Positions 9,517 to 19,188 of a DNA stretch of 56,397 nucleotides are shown piece after piece (the stretch's first letter is position 1; every line of letters begins with the position of its first letter). The notes under the pieces were generated by a model. The model saw only the letters and a list, made by a program, of their open reading frames with translations, had not been told where the DNA came from and made no database searches. The DNA is from Polaribacter sp. IC073 (GTDB lineage Bacteria; Bacteroidota; Bacteroidia; Flavobacteriales; Flavobacteriaceae). The position numbers and the translations under genes were made by a program. The stretch covers positions 1-56,397 of the forward strand of contig NZ_VORS01000012.1 in assembly GCF_007997075.1 (NCBI RefSeq), in the 5' to 3' direction.

Positions 9517-9903
9517 ATGAACTATTATTTTAATAAAACAGTCAACGGAACATTTGAAGAAGTTATAGAGAAAGTAAAAAAAGTATTGAAAGAAGAGGGT
9601 TTTGGCATCCTTACAGAAATAGATATAAAAGAAACACTCAAGAAAAAACTTGATGTTGATTTTAAGCAGTATAAAATTTTAGGTGCTTGTAATCCACCAT
9701 TTGCTTATAAGGCTTTGGAAGCAGAAGATAAAATAGGCACAATGTTGCCTTGTAACGTCATTGTTCAAGAAATAGGAACAGAAATTATTGAGGTGGCTGC
9801 TGTTAATCCGATGGCTTCTATGCAAGCAGTTGATAATAAAGAACTTCACACAATAGCGTCTGAGATAACATCAATGTTAGAAGTGGTAATTGAAAAATTA
9901 TAA
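9517..9903 (+). CDS. DUF302 domain protein
   Basis: A 128-residue soluble protein covering one DUF302 domain. The pattern includes VIEKVKKVLKEEGFGIL, the conserved ILGACNPPFAYKAL, LPCNVIVQE and VNPM. No signal peptide is visible, so it is probably cytoplasmic. DUF302 proteins commonly accompany copper and thiol-related genes, and the two cysteines (in GACNPP and LPCNV) could take part in metal or redox chemistry. That role is inferred only. It is 36 bases downstream of the oxidase frame and probably in the same transcript. Confidence 0.85.
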   Translation: MNYYFNKTVNGTFEEVIEKVKKVLKEEGFGILTEIDIKETLKKKLDVDFKQYKILGACNPPFAYKALEAEDKIGTMLPCNVIVQEIGTEIIEVAAVNPMASMQAVDNKELHTIASEITSMLEVVIEKL

Positions 9904-9935
9904 AGATTTTAATAATTAGTAAAAAATAAACAAAG

Positions 9936-10520
9936 ATGAAAAAACTAAAAATAACAGTATTGATATTTACATTGTTAAGTCTTACAATAGTGTCTTGTAA
10001 AGACATTAAAAAGCAGGAGGTTAAAGAAGAAAACCATTCTAAAATGAACTACGATAATAGCAGTGAATTTAATAAAAAGATGGATTCAGAGGATAAATAT
10101 TCTGACACAAAACAGGTAATGTCTAATTATATGGTACTTAAAGATGCTTTGGTAGCAACAGATAAAAATGAAGCGGCAAAAGCAGGAAACAAAATGGTAA
10201 GTACTTTAAAAGGTTTTGATGTTGAAGTTTACAGTGCGGAAGAGCAAGAAGAGTTAAAAGATATCATTATTGATGCTATAGAACACGCAGAACATATTGC
10301 TAAAAGTGAAATGGACCATCAACGTGAGCATTTTAAAACCTTAAGTAAAGACATGATTGATCTGATTGTTATTACTGGAACAGAAAACACACTATATCAA
10401 CAATTTTGTCCGATGTACGACAAAGGTTCTGCTTGGTTAAGTATGGATAAAGAGATCAAAAATCCATATTACGGTAGCAAAATGTTAACCTGTGGTAAAG
10501 TACAAAATGAAATAAATTAA
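9936..10520 (+). CDS. DUF3347 domain lipoprotein
   Basis: A 194-residue lipoprotein with lipobox SIVSC (Cys near residue 21). The DUF3347 domain covers ~60-190: a helical YMVLKDALVATDKNEA segment and the signature YQQFCPMYDKGSAWLSM then NPYYGSKMLTCG. The same domain forms the C-terminus of the CusB-like adaptor in this island (QFCPMADSNKGAYWLS, NPYFGEAMLTCG), so the free copy may bind or deliver copper in the periplasm. The paired Cys/Met residues fit Cu(I) binding, which is an inference. Its stop is immediately followed by the next start at 10521. Confidence 0.85.
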   Translation: MKKLKITVLIFTLLSLTIVSCKDIKKQEVKEENHSKMNYDNSSEFNKKMDSEDKYSDTKQVMSNYMVLKDALVATDKNEAAKAGNKMVSTLKGFDVEVYSAEEQEELKDIIIDAIEHAEHIAKSEMDHQREHFKTLSKDMIDLIVITGTENTLYQQFCPMYDKGSAWLSMDKEIKNPYYGSKMLTCGKVQNEIN

Positions 10521-10979
10521 ATGAAAACTGTGAAAATCATAGCATTGGTTTTATTGGTTGTTTTTGTGGGAATTCAGTTTGTGCCCAAAGAACTGAACCA
10601 AAGTAAAGCTGTGCCAAAGACAGACTTTATGTTGGTTCATAATGTGCCAAAAGCAATTCAGCATAAATTAGAAGCTTCTTGCTATGATTGTCACAGTAAT
10701 AATACTGCGTATCCTTGGTATAATAAAATACAGCCTGTGGCTTGGTTTTTAGAAGATCATGTTAAAAACGGGAAAGCAGCATTGAATTTTAGTGAATGGG
10801 GTACATTATCAAATCGAAGAAAAGCAAGTAAGTTTCGATCAATAATAAAACAGCTAGAAGGTAATAAAATGCCTTTGAGTTCTTATACAGTAATTCATAG
10901 TAATGCTATTTTTTCTAGAGTTGAAAAACAGCGTGTTATTCAATATATAACTCAATTGAAAGATAGTTTATCAAATTAA
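10521..10979 (+). CDS. haem-binding domain protein (CxxCH)
   Basis: A 152-residue protein with one N-terminal membrane/signal segment (5-20) and a c-type haem motif CYDCH (54-58). The conserved YPWYNKIQPVAWFLEDHV, a later WGTLSNRRK and MPLSSYTVIHSNA complete the Bacteroidota haem-binding domain (Haem_bd family). It is probably periplasmic and anchored. In copper islands it may pass electrons or sense redox, but no partner can be named. It starts directly after the DUF3347 gene stop (no gap) and ends 12 bases before the copper ATPase gene. Confidence 0.85.
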   Translation: MKTVKIIALVLLVVFVGIQFVPKELNQSKAVPKTDFMLVHNVPKAIQHKLEASCYDCHSNNTAYPWYNKIQPVAWFLEDHVKNGKAALNFSEWGTLSNRRKASKFRSIIKQLEGNKMPLSSYTVIHSNAIFSRVEKQRVIQYITQLKDSLSN

Positions 10980-10991
10980 TTTTTAAATATC

Positions 10992-11490
10992 ATGAAACAT
11001 ACATATCACATACACGGAATGACTTGCAACGGATGTCGGAGTCACGTTGAAAAAATACTTTCAAAAGTAGCAGGAGTTTCAAAAGCTACCGTCAGTTTAG
11101 AAAAAGCAGCGGCAACTATAGAAATGGAAGCACATATTCCGATAGAAACCCTTCAAGAAGCTTTAAAAAATGACGGTGGAGCCTATAGCATTCATGAGTT
11201 AGATGATAAGGACCACCTTTCGAGAGTGGCAAAGGAAGGAAAAACAATGAAACATACATATCACATACACGGAATGACTTGCAACGGGTGTCGCAGTCAT
11301 GTAGAAGAAACACTTTCTAAAGTAAAAGGCGTTTCTAAAGCTACCGTCAATTTAGAGAAAGCAGCGGCAACTATAGAAATGGAAGTACATCTTCCGATAG
11401 AAACCTTTCAAGAAGCTTTAAAAAAGGATGGTGGTAGTTACAGTATTCACAAATTAGGAGCACATCAACCTAAAAAAAATAAGGAAGAAG
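10992..11490 (+). repeat. tandem duplication encoding the two HMA domains
   Basis: The segment starting at 10992 recurs at 11247 (offset 255 bases). ATGAAACATACATATCACAT and the following metal-binding codons are identical, with scattered third-base and a few coding differences after that. The second copy even retains an ATG in the homologous position (codon 86), so an internal start giving a single-HMA ATPase is conceivable. Confidence 0.82.
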
Positions 11491-13739
11491 CACCTAAAGG
11501 AAAAGGAACGGGTACATTTTATTGTCCGATGCATTGCGAAGGTGAAAAGACCTATGATAAAGCTGGAGATTGCCCTGTTTGCGGAATGGATTTAGTGGAA
11601 GAACAAAACCTAGCAACAAATACAATAGAGCAATGGACCTGTTCAATGCACCCAGAAGTTCTAAAAGAGGAGTCTGGTGCTTGTCCTATTTGCGGAATGG
11701 ATTTAGTGCCAATAGAAGCCGATATTTCATCAGAAGATAAAGCTTATAAAAAGTTATTAAAAAAGTTTTGGATTGCAGTTGCTTTTACATTGCCAATATT
11801 TATAATAGCGATGTCAGAAATGATTGAAAACAATCCGTTATACAACATTTTAGAGCAAGAAAAATGGAATTGGATTCAATTTTCATTATCAATTCCGGTT
11901 GTTTTCTATGCAACTTGGATGTTTTTTAAACGCGCTTGGACCTCTTTAAAAACAATGAATCTAAATATGTTTACGCTTATCGGTATCGGCTCTGGTATTG
12001 CTTGGATATTTAGTGTTTTTGCGATGTTTTTTCCAGAAGTATTTCCGCAAGATTTTAAAACTGCAGATGGTAATGTTTTTGTCTATTTTGAAGCAACCAC
12101 CGTTATTCTAACATTGGTATTATTAGGGCAGTTATTAGAAGCAAGAGCGCATAGTCAAACAAGTGGAGCTATAAAGGAACTGTTAAAATTAGTACCGGCA
12201 ACAGCAACTTTAGTTACAGAAGGAGAGGATAAAGTAATTGCAATAGATAAAATTGAAAAAGGTAATTTATTACGAGTAAAACCAGGAGAGAAAATTCCTG
12301 TAGATGGAAGTATTGTTGAAGGACAAAGTAGTATAGATGAAGCTATGATTACAGGAGAACCAATTCCTGTTGATAAAGAAGTGGATGATAAAGTGAGCTC
12401 GGGTACTATTAATGGTACAAAATCATTTGTAATGAAAGCCGAGAAAGTAGGTTCAGAAACCTTACTTTCTCAAATTATCCACATGGTAAATACGGCAAGT
12501 CGCTCTAAAGCACCAATTCAAAAATTAGCAGATAGAATTGCTAAATATTTTGTTCCTACAGTATTTTTAGTTTCAGTAATAACATTTGTTGTTTGGGCAA
12601 TTTTTGGTCCCGAACCAGCGTATGTTTTTGCTTTTGTAAACGCCATTGCAGTATTAATTATCGCGTGCCCTTGTGCATTAGGTTTAGCAACGCCCATGTC
12701 TGTTATGGTTGGTGTTGGTAGAGGTGCACAATCTGGTGTTTTAATCAAAAATGCAGAAGCATTAGAGAAAATGAATAAAGTAGATACGCTTATTGTTGAT
12801 AAAACAGGAACGATTACAGAAGGAAAACCATCCGTAGAAAAAGTAATTTCTGTTCATGAAATAGAGGAAACAACTTTACTTCAATACATCGCATCTTTAA
12901 ATCAATATAGTGAGCATCCTTTAGCAGCAGCAATTGTTAATTATGGTAAATCTAAAAAGATCATTATTTCTAAAGTAAATGACTTTGAAGCAATAGCAGG
13001 AAAAGGAGTTGTTGGTACGGTTGGTTCTAAAAAAGTAACTTTAGGAAATACGAAATTATTGGAACAGTTTTCTATTGCTATACCAGATAGTTTAATGAAC
13101 AAGGTAGTTGCCGAACAAGAACATGGTAAAACAGTTTCATTTATCACTGTAGACAATAAAGCGGTAGGTTATGTTACTATTTTCGACGCTATTAAAGCAA
13201 CGAGTCTAGATGCGATTAAAGAACTACAAGACAATGGCGTAGAAGTTATTATGTTGACTGGTGATAATGCCAATACTGCAAAATCGGTAGCAGAACAACT
13301 CAATCTAAAACACTATAAAGCAGAATGTCTGCCCGAAGATAAACTGAACGAAATAAAAAAATTACAAGAACAAGGTAGGGTAGTTGCTATGGCAGGAGAT
13401 GGTATTAATGATGCACCAGCTTTGGCGCAATCTGATGTTGGTATCGCTATGGGAACAGGAACAGATGTAGCTATTGAAAGTGCCTCAATAACTTTGGTAA
13501 AAGGTGATTTACAAGGTATTGTAAAAGCTAAAAAATTAAGTCATGGTGTGGTTAAGAATATAAAGCAGAATCTATTTTTTGCTTTTGTGTATAATGTCTT
13601 GGGTGTACCAGTTGCAGCAGGAGTTTTATACCCAGTATTTGGGCTATTATTATCGCCAATGATTGCTGCATTGGCAATGAGTTTTAGTTCGGTATCAGTA
13701 ATTGTAAATGCATTAAGGTTAAGAAACATTAAAATATAA
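10992..13739 (+). CDS. copA: Cu(I)/Ag(I)-exporting P1B-type ATPase
   Basis: A 915-residue P-type ATPase. The N-terminus has two HMA domains (GMTCNGC at 9-15 and 94-100), nearly identical and encoded by a 255-base tandem duplication. Two heavy-metal-binding zinc-ribbon-like modules follow ([18 protein letters not shown] at ~177-201 and [17 protein letters not shown] at ~215-238). Then come eight membrane segments, the TGEP actuator motif, the CPC copper motif (C559, C561), phosphorylated D603 in DKTGT, SEHPLA and [10 protein letters not shown]. All catalytic motifs are intact, so it should export Cu(I) from cytoplasm to periplasm, feeding the RND pump and oxidase. Confidence 0.96.
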   Translation: MKHTYHIHGMTCNGCRSHVEKILSKVAGVSKATVSLEKAAATIEMEAHIPIETLQEALKNDGGAYSIHELDDKDHLSRVAKEGKTMKHTYHIHGMTCNGCRSHVEETLSKVKGVSKATVNLEKAAATIEMEVHLPIETFQEALKKDGGSYSIHKLGAHQPKKNKEEAPKGKGTGTFYCPMHCEGEKTYDKAGDCPVCGMDLVEEQNLATNTIEQWTCSMHPEVLKEESGACPICGMDLVPIEADISSEDKAYKKLLKKFWIAVAFTLPIFIIAMSEMIENNPLYNILEQEKWNWIQFSLSIPVVFYATWMFFKRAWTSLKTMNLNMFTLIGIGSGIAWIFSVFAMFFPEVFPQDFKTADGNVFVYFEATTVILTLVLLGQLLEARAHSQTSGAIKELLKLVPATATLVTEGEDKVIAIDKIEKGNLLRVKPGEKIPVDGSIVEGQSSIDEAMITGEPIPVDKEVDDKVSSGTINGTKSFVMKAEKVGSETLLSQIIHMVNTASRSKAPIQKLADRIAKYFVPTVFLVSVITFVVWAIFGPEPAYVFAFVNAIAVLIIACPCALGLATPMSVMVGVGRGAQSGVLIKNAEALEKMNKVDTLIVDKTGTITEGKPSVEKVISVHEIEETTLLQYIASLNQYSEHPLAAAIVNYGKSKKIIISKVNDFEAIAGKGVVGTVGSKKVTLGNTKLLEQFSIAIPDSLMNKVVAEQEHGKTVSFITVDNKAVGYVTIFDAIKATSLDAIKELQDNGVEVIMLTGDNANTAKSVAEQLNLKHYKAECLPEDKLNEIKKLQEQGRVVAMAGDGINDAPALAQSDVGIAMGTGTDVAIESASITLVKGDLQGIVKAKKLSHGVVKNIKQNLFFAFVYNVLGVPVAAGVLYPVFGLLLSPMIAALAMSFSSVSVIVNALRLRNIKI

Positions 13740-13750
13740 TTTATACAATC

Positions 13751-14338
13751 ATGAAAAAATTAATACTAGTATTTGCATTGGCAGTATCAATATTGAGCTG
13801 CAAAAAAGAAACAAAGAAAACAGAAATTAAGGACCATGATAATCATGTGACAATAATTAAAAAAGATGAAACACCTAAAAAGAAGGTTTTGAGTCCGCAT
13901 GCATCTGCAATGACAATGATTGGAGACGCTCATATTCATATCGATTATTCTTCTCCTGGTGTTCGAAATAGAATCATTTTTGGTGGTTTATTAGCTTATG
14001 ATATGGTTTGGCAAGCAGGTGCACACAAGGCAACTTGGTTAGAAACAAACAAAGATTTAATTATTGATGGAAAAACACTTGCTGCTGGTAAATATGGTTT
14101 GTTTACAATTCCTTCAAAAGAAGAGTGGACTATCATTTTTAATTCTAATTGGGATCAGCATGGGAAAGATGAATATGACGAAAAAGAGGACGTTTTACGA
14201 TTTAAAGTAGCACCAATTATTTCTGAAGCAATTACGGAACATTTGGAGTATAAAATAATAAAAGAGGACGATGGCGAAGGATCAATTTCATTGGCTTGGG
14301 AAAAGATCTTAGTTAATTTCAATTTTAAATTAAAATAA
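13751..14338 (+). CDS. DUF2911 domain lipoprotein
   Basis: A 195-residue lipoprotein with lipobox SILSC (Cys ~17) and a charged linker. A DUF2911 domain follows (~45-195) with the typical IDYSSPGVRNR, LAYDMVWQAGAHKATWLE, LAAGKYGLFTIP and WTIIFNSNWDQHG. The function of DUF2911 is unknown; it is very common in Bacteroidota envelopes. It starts 12 bases after the ATPase stop, so it belongs to the same operon. Confidence 0.88.
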   Translation: MKKLILVFALAVSILSCKKETKKTEIKDHDNHVTIIKKDETPKKKVLSPHASAMTMIGDAHIHIDYSSPGVRNRIIFGGLLAYDMVWQAGAHKATWLETNKDLIIDGKTLAAGKYGLFTIPSKEEWTIIFNSNWDQHGKDEYDEKEDVLRFKVAPIISEAITEHLEYKIIKEDDGEGSISLAWEKILVNFNFKLK

Positions 14339-14370
14339 TAAAATAGATTGTTAATGTAAAACCAAAAATT

Positions 14371-14853
14371 ATGAAAAATTCAAATCAACACTCAAACAAC
14401 GGAAACTACAAAAACTTCTTTGTAATGTTAGGCTTGTCATTTGTGGCAATGTATATTATTATGTACTTAAACACGTATGAAATGGACCATGTGTATTTTA
14501 GTTTAACTCGGTTTTATATGGTTTGTTTAGGCATTTCTTCTATGGCAGTAATTATGCTACTTTTTATGCTGAAAATGTATAAAAATAAGAAGAAAAATAT
14601 ATTAATTCTTGTTGGAAGTTTTGTGCTTTTTATAAGTGCTTTAGGTTTGGTTAGAACTCAGAAACCTATTGTTGGAGATGTTCTTTGGATGAAGGCAATG
14701 ATTCCGCACCATTCTATAGCCATTTTAACTAGTGAAAGAGCAGATATTAAAGATCCAGAAGTTAAAAAACTGGCAGATGACATCATTAAAGCACAGAAAA
14801 AAGAAATTGAAGAAATGAAAGCAATGATAAAAAGATTAGAAAATGAAAAATAA
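14371..14853 (+). CDS. DUF305 membrane protein
   Basis: A 160-residue protein with about three transmembrane segments (~15-35, ~46-66, ~74-92). A short C-terminal DUF305 helical domain contains MKAMIPHHSIAI and ends in a Lys/Glu-rich helix. DUF305 proteins occur repeatedly next to copper resistance genes, and the His/Met motif could bind Cu(I) (inference). The last 11 bases overlap the start of the CusB-like gene, which indicates translational coupling. Confidence 0.83.
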   Translation: MKNSNQHSNNGNYKNFFVMLGLSFVAMYIIMYLNTYEMDHVYFSLTRFYMVCLGISSMAVIMLLFMLKMYKNKKKNILILVGSFVLFISALGLVRTQKPIVGDVLWMKAMIPHHSIAILTSERADIKDPEVKKLADDIIKAQKKEIEEMKAMIKRLENEK

Positions 14854-16615
14854 AAACGGAATTATTTATATTGGTATTCTTGCTGTAGGTATTTTGTTTG
14901 GTTGGTTGCTTTTTGGAGGCGCATCAACAACTGAAACAACACACAATCATTCGGAAACAACTGAAAAAAGCCAAATGTGGACCTGCTCTATGCATCCACA
15001 AATTATGCAGCCAGAAGCAGGAGATTGCCCTATTTGTGGAATGGATTTAATTCCTGCAGAAAGTAGTGCAGAAGGCTTAATGGCAGATCAGTTTAAGTTA
15101 ACTAAAAATGCAATGGCATTGGCAAACATTTTAACATCTACTGTTGGAGAAGGTAAAATGGCTAATAGCACCATTAAATTGTCTGGTAAGATTGTAGAAA
15201 ATGAAGAAGCAAATACTGTTCAGGTAAGTTATTTTTCTGGTAGAATAGAAAGGTTGAATATTAGTTTTACAGGTGAAAAAATACGTAAAGGGCAATTATT
15301 GGCAAGTATTTATTCACCAGAATTATATGCTGCACAGCAAGAGTTAATAACCGCAAAATCTTTAAAAGAAACACAACCAGAATTATACAATGCCGTGCGT
15401 AATAAGTTAAAAATATGGAAACTCTCTGAAAAGCAAATAAATCAGATAGAAACTTCAGGTAAGGTGAAAGAAAATATTCCTATTTATGCAACCGTTTCTG
15501 GTACCGTTTCCGAAAAATTAGTGGCCGAAGGAGATTATATTAAACAAGGGCAACCTTTACTAAAAATAGCAAACCTCTCTACTGTTTGGGCTAATTTTGA
15601 CGTGTATGAAAATCAGATCAATCAATTTAAAAAAGGACAAGACATTTCTATAACAACTAATTCTAATAAAGAGTTAAAGGCAAAAGTAGCTTTTATAGAT
15701 CCTGTTTTAGATACAAAAACCAGAACTGTAAAATTAAGAGTTGTTTTAAATAATAGAGAGAATGTCTTTAAACCAGGAATGTTTGTTGAAGGAAAAATAA
15801 CGGAAAGTATTTCAAATAAAAAAGAAGTAGTGTCTATACCTTCATCTGCAGTTTTATGGACAGGTAAACGGTCTGTTGTCTATTTAAAATCGAACCCTAA
15901 AGAACCTATTTTTGAAATGCGTAAAATTACATTAGGTGCTAAAATAGGTGATAACTATCAAGTGTTAGAAGGTTTAAGTAACGGTGATGAAATTGTAACA
16001 AACGGTACTTTTACGGTAGATGCTGCGGCGCAATTACAGAGCAAAAAATCGATGATGAATACAGCTGGTGGCAAAACAACAACAGGCCACGAAGGGCATC
16101 TTGATATGGAAGGTGCAACTTCAACAAAAAAAGAAGTTTATTTGAACATAAATGAAAGAATGAAAGTGTCTAAAGATTTTCAAAAGCAATTGAAAACTGT
16201 TTTTAATGCGTATATTAAATTGAAGGATGCCTTAGTAAAAGAGGATTCAAAGAACGTAATAGCAGCATCAAAAAAACTATTAGATAATTTGTCTAAAGTA
16301 GATATGACGTTATTAAAAGACAAAGAAGTTCATAACCATTGGATGTCTTTAGAAAAAGAATTAAAAGTAGCAGGCAATTCAATTTTAAATACCTCTAAAA
16401 TTAAAGAACAAAGAACAGATTTTAAAATTCTTTCTTCATATTTAACCAATGCGATTGAAGTCTTTGGAATTAATGAAAAAGTGTATCATCAATTTTGCCC
16501 AATGGCAGATAGTAATAAAGGGGCTTATTGGTTAAGTAAAGAAGAGAAAGTAATGAATCCGTATTTTGGGGAAGCAATGTTAACCTGCGGAGAAGTAAAA
16601 CAAGTAATAGAATAA
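14843..16615 (+). CDS. cusB: CusB-family periplasmic adaptor with metal-binding and DUF3347 domains
   Basis: A 590-residue membrane-fusion protein linking the CusA-like pump to the TolC-like duct. In order: one N-terminal TM/signal anchor (~6-24), a heavy-metal-binding module ([20 protein letters not shown], ~45-70), the barrel-sandwich/alpha-hairpin adaptor core (IYATVSGTVSEKLVAEGDYI, TVWANFDVYE) to ~400, and a C-terminal DUF3347 domain (~435-590: QFCPMADSNKG, NPYFGEAMLTCG). The DUF3347 tail makes it longer than E. coli CusB (~400) and repeats the domain found alone at 9936-10520. It overlaps the upstream DUF305 gene. Confidence 0.92.
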   Translation: MKNKNGIIYIGILAVGILFGWLLFGGASTTETTHNHSETTEKSQMWTCSMHPQIMQPEAGDCPICGMDLIPAESSAEGLMADQFKLTKNAMALANILTSTVGEGKMANSTIKLSGKIVENEEANTVQVSYFSGRIERLNISFTGEKIRKGQLLASIYSPELYAAQQELITAKSLKETQPELYNAVRNKLKIWKLSEKQINQIETSGKVKENIPIYATVSGTVSEKLVAEGDYIKQGQPLLKIANLSTVWANFDVYENQINQFKKGQDISITTNSNKELKAKVAFIDPVLDTKTRTVKLRVVLNNRENVFKPGMFVEGKITESISNKKEVVSIPSSAVLWTGKRSVVYLKSNPKEPIFEMRKITLGAKIGDNYQVLEGLSNGDEIVTNGTFTVDAAAQLQSKKSMMNTAGGKTTTGHEGHLDMEGATSTKKEVYLNINERMKVSKDFQKQLKTVFNAYIKLKDALVKEDSKNVIAASKKLLDNLSKVDMTLLKDKEVHNHWMSLEKELKVAGNSILNTSKIKEQRTDFKILSSYLTNAIEVFGINEKVYHQFCPMADSNKGAYWLSKEEKVMNPYFGEAMLTCGEVKQVIE

Positions 16616-16636
16616 TAACAATTAAACTTTAAAATA

Positions 16637-17050
16637 ATGAAAAAAGTAATTTTAAGTGTTGCTGTAATAGCAGCGATGACATTTACAAGTTGTAAAAACG
16701 ATGCGAAAAAAGAAACAAAAACAGAAACAATAGAAGTTTCTAAAGAAATGGCAACAACAGCTGTGTCTTTTGGAGTAAGAGGAAATTGTGGTATGTGTAA
16801 AACCACCATCGAAAAAGCAGTAAATAGCTTAGAAGGTGTAGCTAGTGCAACTTGGGATGTAGATAAAAAGAAAGTTGATGTTTCTTTTGATGAAACAAAA
16901 ACAACTGAAATGAGCATTCACGAAGCAATTGCAGCATCTGGTTATGATACTGATAAAGTATCTGGAAATGAAGAAGCGTACAAAGGTTTACCAGGTTGTT
17001 GTAAATACGACCATGATATGGCAATGAGTTTATCTAGTAAAATGGAGTAA
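16637..17050 (+). CDS. heavy-metal-associated (HMA) domain lipoprotein
   Basis: A 137-residue lipoprotein (lipobox TFTSC, Cys ~19) with one HMA fold (~40-115). The motif is GNCGMCK instead of the usual GMTCxxC, and residues KTTIEKAVNSLEGV and ASGYDTDKV follow. The C-terminal GLPGCCKYDHDM adds further potential ligands. It probably acts as a periplasmic copper chaperone or scavenger. It is the last gene of the copper island: a strong terminator lies 33 bases after its stop. Confidence 0.88.
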   Translation: MKKVILSVAVIAAMTFTSCKNDAKKETKTETIEVSKEMATTAVSFGVRGNCGMCKTTIEKAVNSLEGVASATWDVDKKKVDVSFDETKTTEMSIHEAIAASGYDTDKVSGNEEAYKGLPGCCKYDHDMAMSLSSKME

Positions 17051-17082
17051 GAATTCGTTCTTAAACTTCATTACAGTATATT

Positions 17083-17112
17083 AAAAGAGTCCTTTTTTAA
17101 GGACTCTTTTTT
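17083..17112 (+). terminator. rho-independent terminator closing the copper island
   Basis: AAAAGAGTCC (17083-17092) pairs perfectly with GGACTCTTTT (17101-17110) around an 8-base loop and runs into T residues. It follows the last copper gene. Confidence 0.92.
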
Positions 17113-17255
17113 GTTTTATAAAAAAGTGTGTCGTACCTTAAAAACTTCACAGAATAAGAAGCCTTAAGAATTGTAACGGCGCATATAAAATAATTATTGA
17201 AGCCCAGAATCAACATCAGAAAAAATAGTATCGAAAATAATTGCAGAGAAGAAAA

Positions 17256-17263
17256 TATCTTTG
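17256..17263 (+). promoter_or_regulatory. -7 promoter element of the M24 peptidase gene
   Basis: TATCTTTG matches TAnnTTTG exactly. The predicted transcript start near 17270 leaves a ~33-base leader to the ATG at 17303 and excludes the in-frame TTG at 17261 as a start. No clear -33 TTG at the ideal spacing is seen. Confidence 0.5.
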
Positions 17264-17302
17264 GATATTTCTTTTTTTAACGCAGACAAAAAAACTAAGA
17301 AT

Positions 17303-18517
17303 ATGAATACATTTGGAATTGGTGGTGCTACCATAGAAAACGAATTAAAAGCATTGAAACCTTTAGAAAATAATATAAAACCAATACAGAAAGAAGAATA
17401 TAAACAACGAATTCATAAAGTTTGTGACTTAATGAAAGCAAACAATGTAAAAGCAATGTATGTAAATGCAGGTACAAATTTGCTGTATTTTACAGGAACA
17501 CATTGGCATGCAAGTGAGCGGCTTGTGGGGGCAATTATTTTACCAAATGAAGAGGTTCATTATATAGTACCAAACTTTGAAATAGGAACTATTCAAGATT
17601 TTTTAGAAATAGAAGGCACAATTCATGGTTGGGAAGAACATGAAAGTCCGTATGCATTATTTTTTGAGGTTCTAAAAAACAACCATACAACACAAGGAGA
17701 AATTCAGGTAGACGAAACCACCCCTTTTTCTATCATAAACGGTTTAAATAAAGAAGTCCACTCTTTTTCAATACAAGTTGCAACGCCACTTATTTCTGAC
17801 TGTAGAATGGTGAAATCGAAAGAAGAAATTGCTATTATTCAACATGTGATGAATATGACAATAGTCGTTCAAAAAGCAACGGCAAGAATTTTAAGAGTTG
17901 GTATTTCTACAAAAGAAGTAGAAAACTTTATTCATGAAGCGCATAAAAAAATGGGTGCTCCTGCTGGTTCTTATTTTTGTATTGTTTTGTTTGGCGTAGA
18001 TTCTTCTTTTCCACACGGAGTGAAAAGCCCGAAGAACTTAGCATTGAATGATATTGTTTTGGTAGATACCGGTTGTCAATTGTATGATTATATTTCAGAC
18101 ATCACAAGAACTTACATCTTTGGAGAAGCAAATGAATTGCAACGCAAAATTTGGAACATAGAAAGAGAAACCCAATTAGCCGCTTTTAATGCTTCCGTTT
18201 TAAATAATACCTGTAGTTCTGTAGATGATGCTTCAAGAGTCGTTTTAGAAGCTCATAATTTAGGACCCGATTATAAATTACCAGGTTTACCGCATAGAAC
18301 AGGACACGGAATCGGATTAGATATTCATGAATATCCATACATAATTAGAGGTAACAACACCAAGCTAGTAGCAGGAATGACATTTAGTAATGAGCCAATG
18401 ATTTGTGTGCCTAATGAGTTTGGTATCTGTTTAGAAGATCATATTTACATGACAACAGAAGGAGCAAAATGGTTTACAGAAATTGCACATTCTATAGAAA
18501 ATCCTTTTAATGTATAG
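17303..18517 (+). CDS. M24-family aminopeptidase P / Xaa-Pro peptidase
   Basis: A ~404-residue metallopeptidase with an N-terminal creatinase-like domain (~25-165) and a C-terminal pita-bread domain. The five metal ligands are visible: two Asp in VDTGCQLYDYISDITRTY, His in HRTGHGIGLDIHE, Glu in SNEPMI and Glu in CLEDHIYM. Two metal ions (Mn or Co in the family) activate water for hydrolysis of N-terminal X-Pro bonds. The ATG at 17303 is preferred over an upstream in-frame TTG because a promoter -7 box overlaps that codon. Probably cytoplasmic, as no signal peptide is seen. Confidence 0.88.
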   Translation: MNTFGIGGATIENELKALKPLENNIKPIQKEEYKQRIHKVCDLMKANNVKAMYVNAGTNLLYFTGTHWHASERLVGAIILPNEEVHYIVPNFEIGTIQDFLEIEGTIHGWEEHESPYALFFEVLKNNHTTQGEIQVDETTPFSIINGLNKEVHSFSIQVATPLISDCRMVKSKEEIAIIQHVMNMTIVVQKATARILRVGISTKEVENFIHEAHKKMGAPAGSYFCIVLFGVDSSFPHGVKSPKNLALNDIVLVDTGCQLYDYISDITRTYIFGEANELQRKIWNIERETQLAAFNASVLNNTCSSVDDASRVVLEAHNLGPDYKLPGLPHRTGHGIGLDIHEYPYIIRGNNTKLVAGMTFSNEPMICVPNEFGICLEDHIYMTTEGAKWFTEIAHSIENPFNV

Positions 18518-18552
18518 TTTTTAAGATACCGTAATAGTTGTATTTTTATAAA

Positions 18553-19155
18553 ATGGATTTATTCTCTTCAGAAAAAATAAAAAATGTGCTGCCTTTTGAC
18601 GGTGTTACAAATTATCACGGACTTGTTTTAGATAAAAAGCAATGTGAGTTTTATTATCAAAAATTGATGGAAACCATTCAGTTTAAAAATGATGAAGCTC
18701 TTATTTTTGGTAAGAAAATCATTACCAAAAGAAAAGTTGCTTGGTATGGAGAGTTAGAGTATTCTTACACCTATTCTAAAATAACAAAAACGGCAAATAT
18801 TTTTACCAAAGAACTATTAGCGTTAAAAGAAGTAGTAGAAAAAGAAAGTGGCGAAACGTACAATTCTTGCCTCCTGAATTTATACCATTCAGGAGAAGAA
18901 GGAATGGCATATCATTCCGACGGAGAAAAAATGCTAAAGAAAAATGGTGCAATTGCCTCTTTGTCTTTGGGTGCAGAACGTAAATTTTCTTTTAAGCATA
19001 AAGTAAATAAACAAAGAATAGATGTTCTTCTAGAAAATGGTAGTTTATTGGTGATGAAAGAAGAAACACAAACACATTGGTTACACAGATTACCTCCTAC
19101 TAAAAAAGTAAATTCGCCAAGAATTAATCTAACTTTTAGAAGTATAGAGTTGTAA
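18553..19155 (+). CDS. AlkB-type 2-oxoglutarate/Fe(II) dioxygenase, DNA alkylation repair
   Basis: A ~200-residue AlkB-family dioxygenase that would remove methyl groups from alkylated bases. The iron triad is HSD (in MAYHSDGE) plus the later His in THWLHRLPP. The 2-oxoglutarate/substrate arginines are in the terminal RINLTFR. The segment NSCLLNLYHSGEEGMAYH matches the ALKBH2/3-like bacterial group. ATG at 18553 is preferred over the in-frame TTG at 18538. It lies 35 bases after the peptidase gene. Confidence 0.88.
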   Translation: MDLFSSEKIKNVLPFDGVTNYHGLVLDKKQCEFYYQKLMETIQFKNDEALIFGKKIITKRKVAWYGELEYSYTYSKITKTANIFTKELLALKEVVEKESGETYNSCLLNLYHSGEEGMAYHSDGEKMLKKNGAIASLSLGAERKFSFKHKVNKQRIDVLLENGSLLVMKEETQTHWLHRLPPTKKVNSPRINLTFRSIEL

Positions 19156-19164
19156 TATTATACT

Positions 19165-19172
19165 TACTTTTG
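19165..19172 (+). promoter_or_regulatory. -7 promoter element of the pseudouridine synthase gene
   Basis: TACTTTTG fits TAnnTTTG and lies 17 bases before the TTG start codon at 19189, giving a leader of about 10 bases or less. Confidence 0.42.
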
Positions 19173-19188
19173 CAAAAAATATTTTTCA

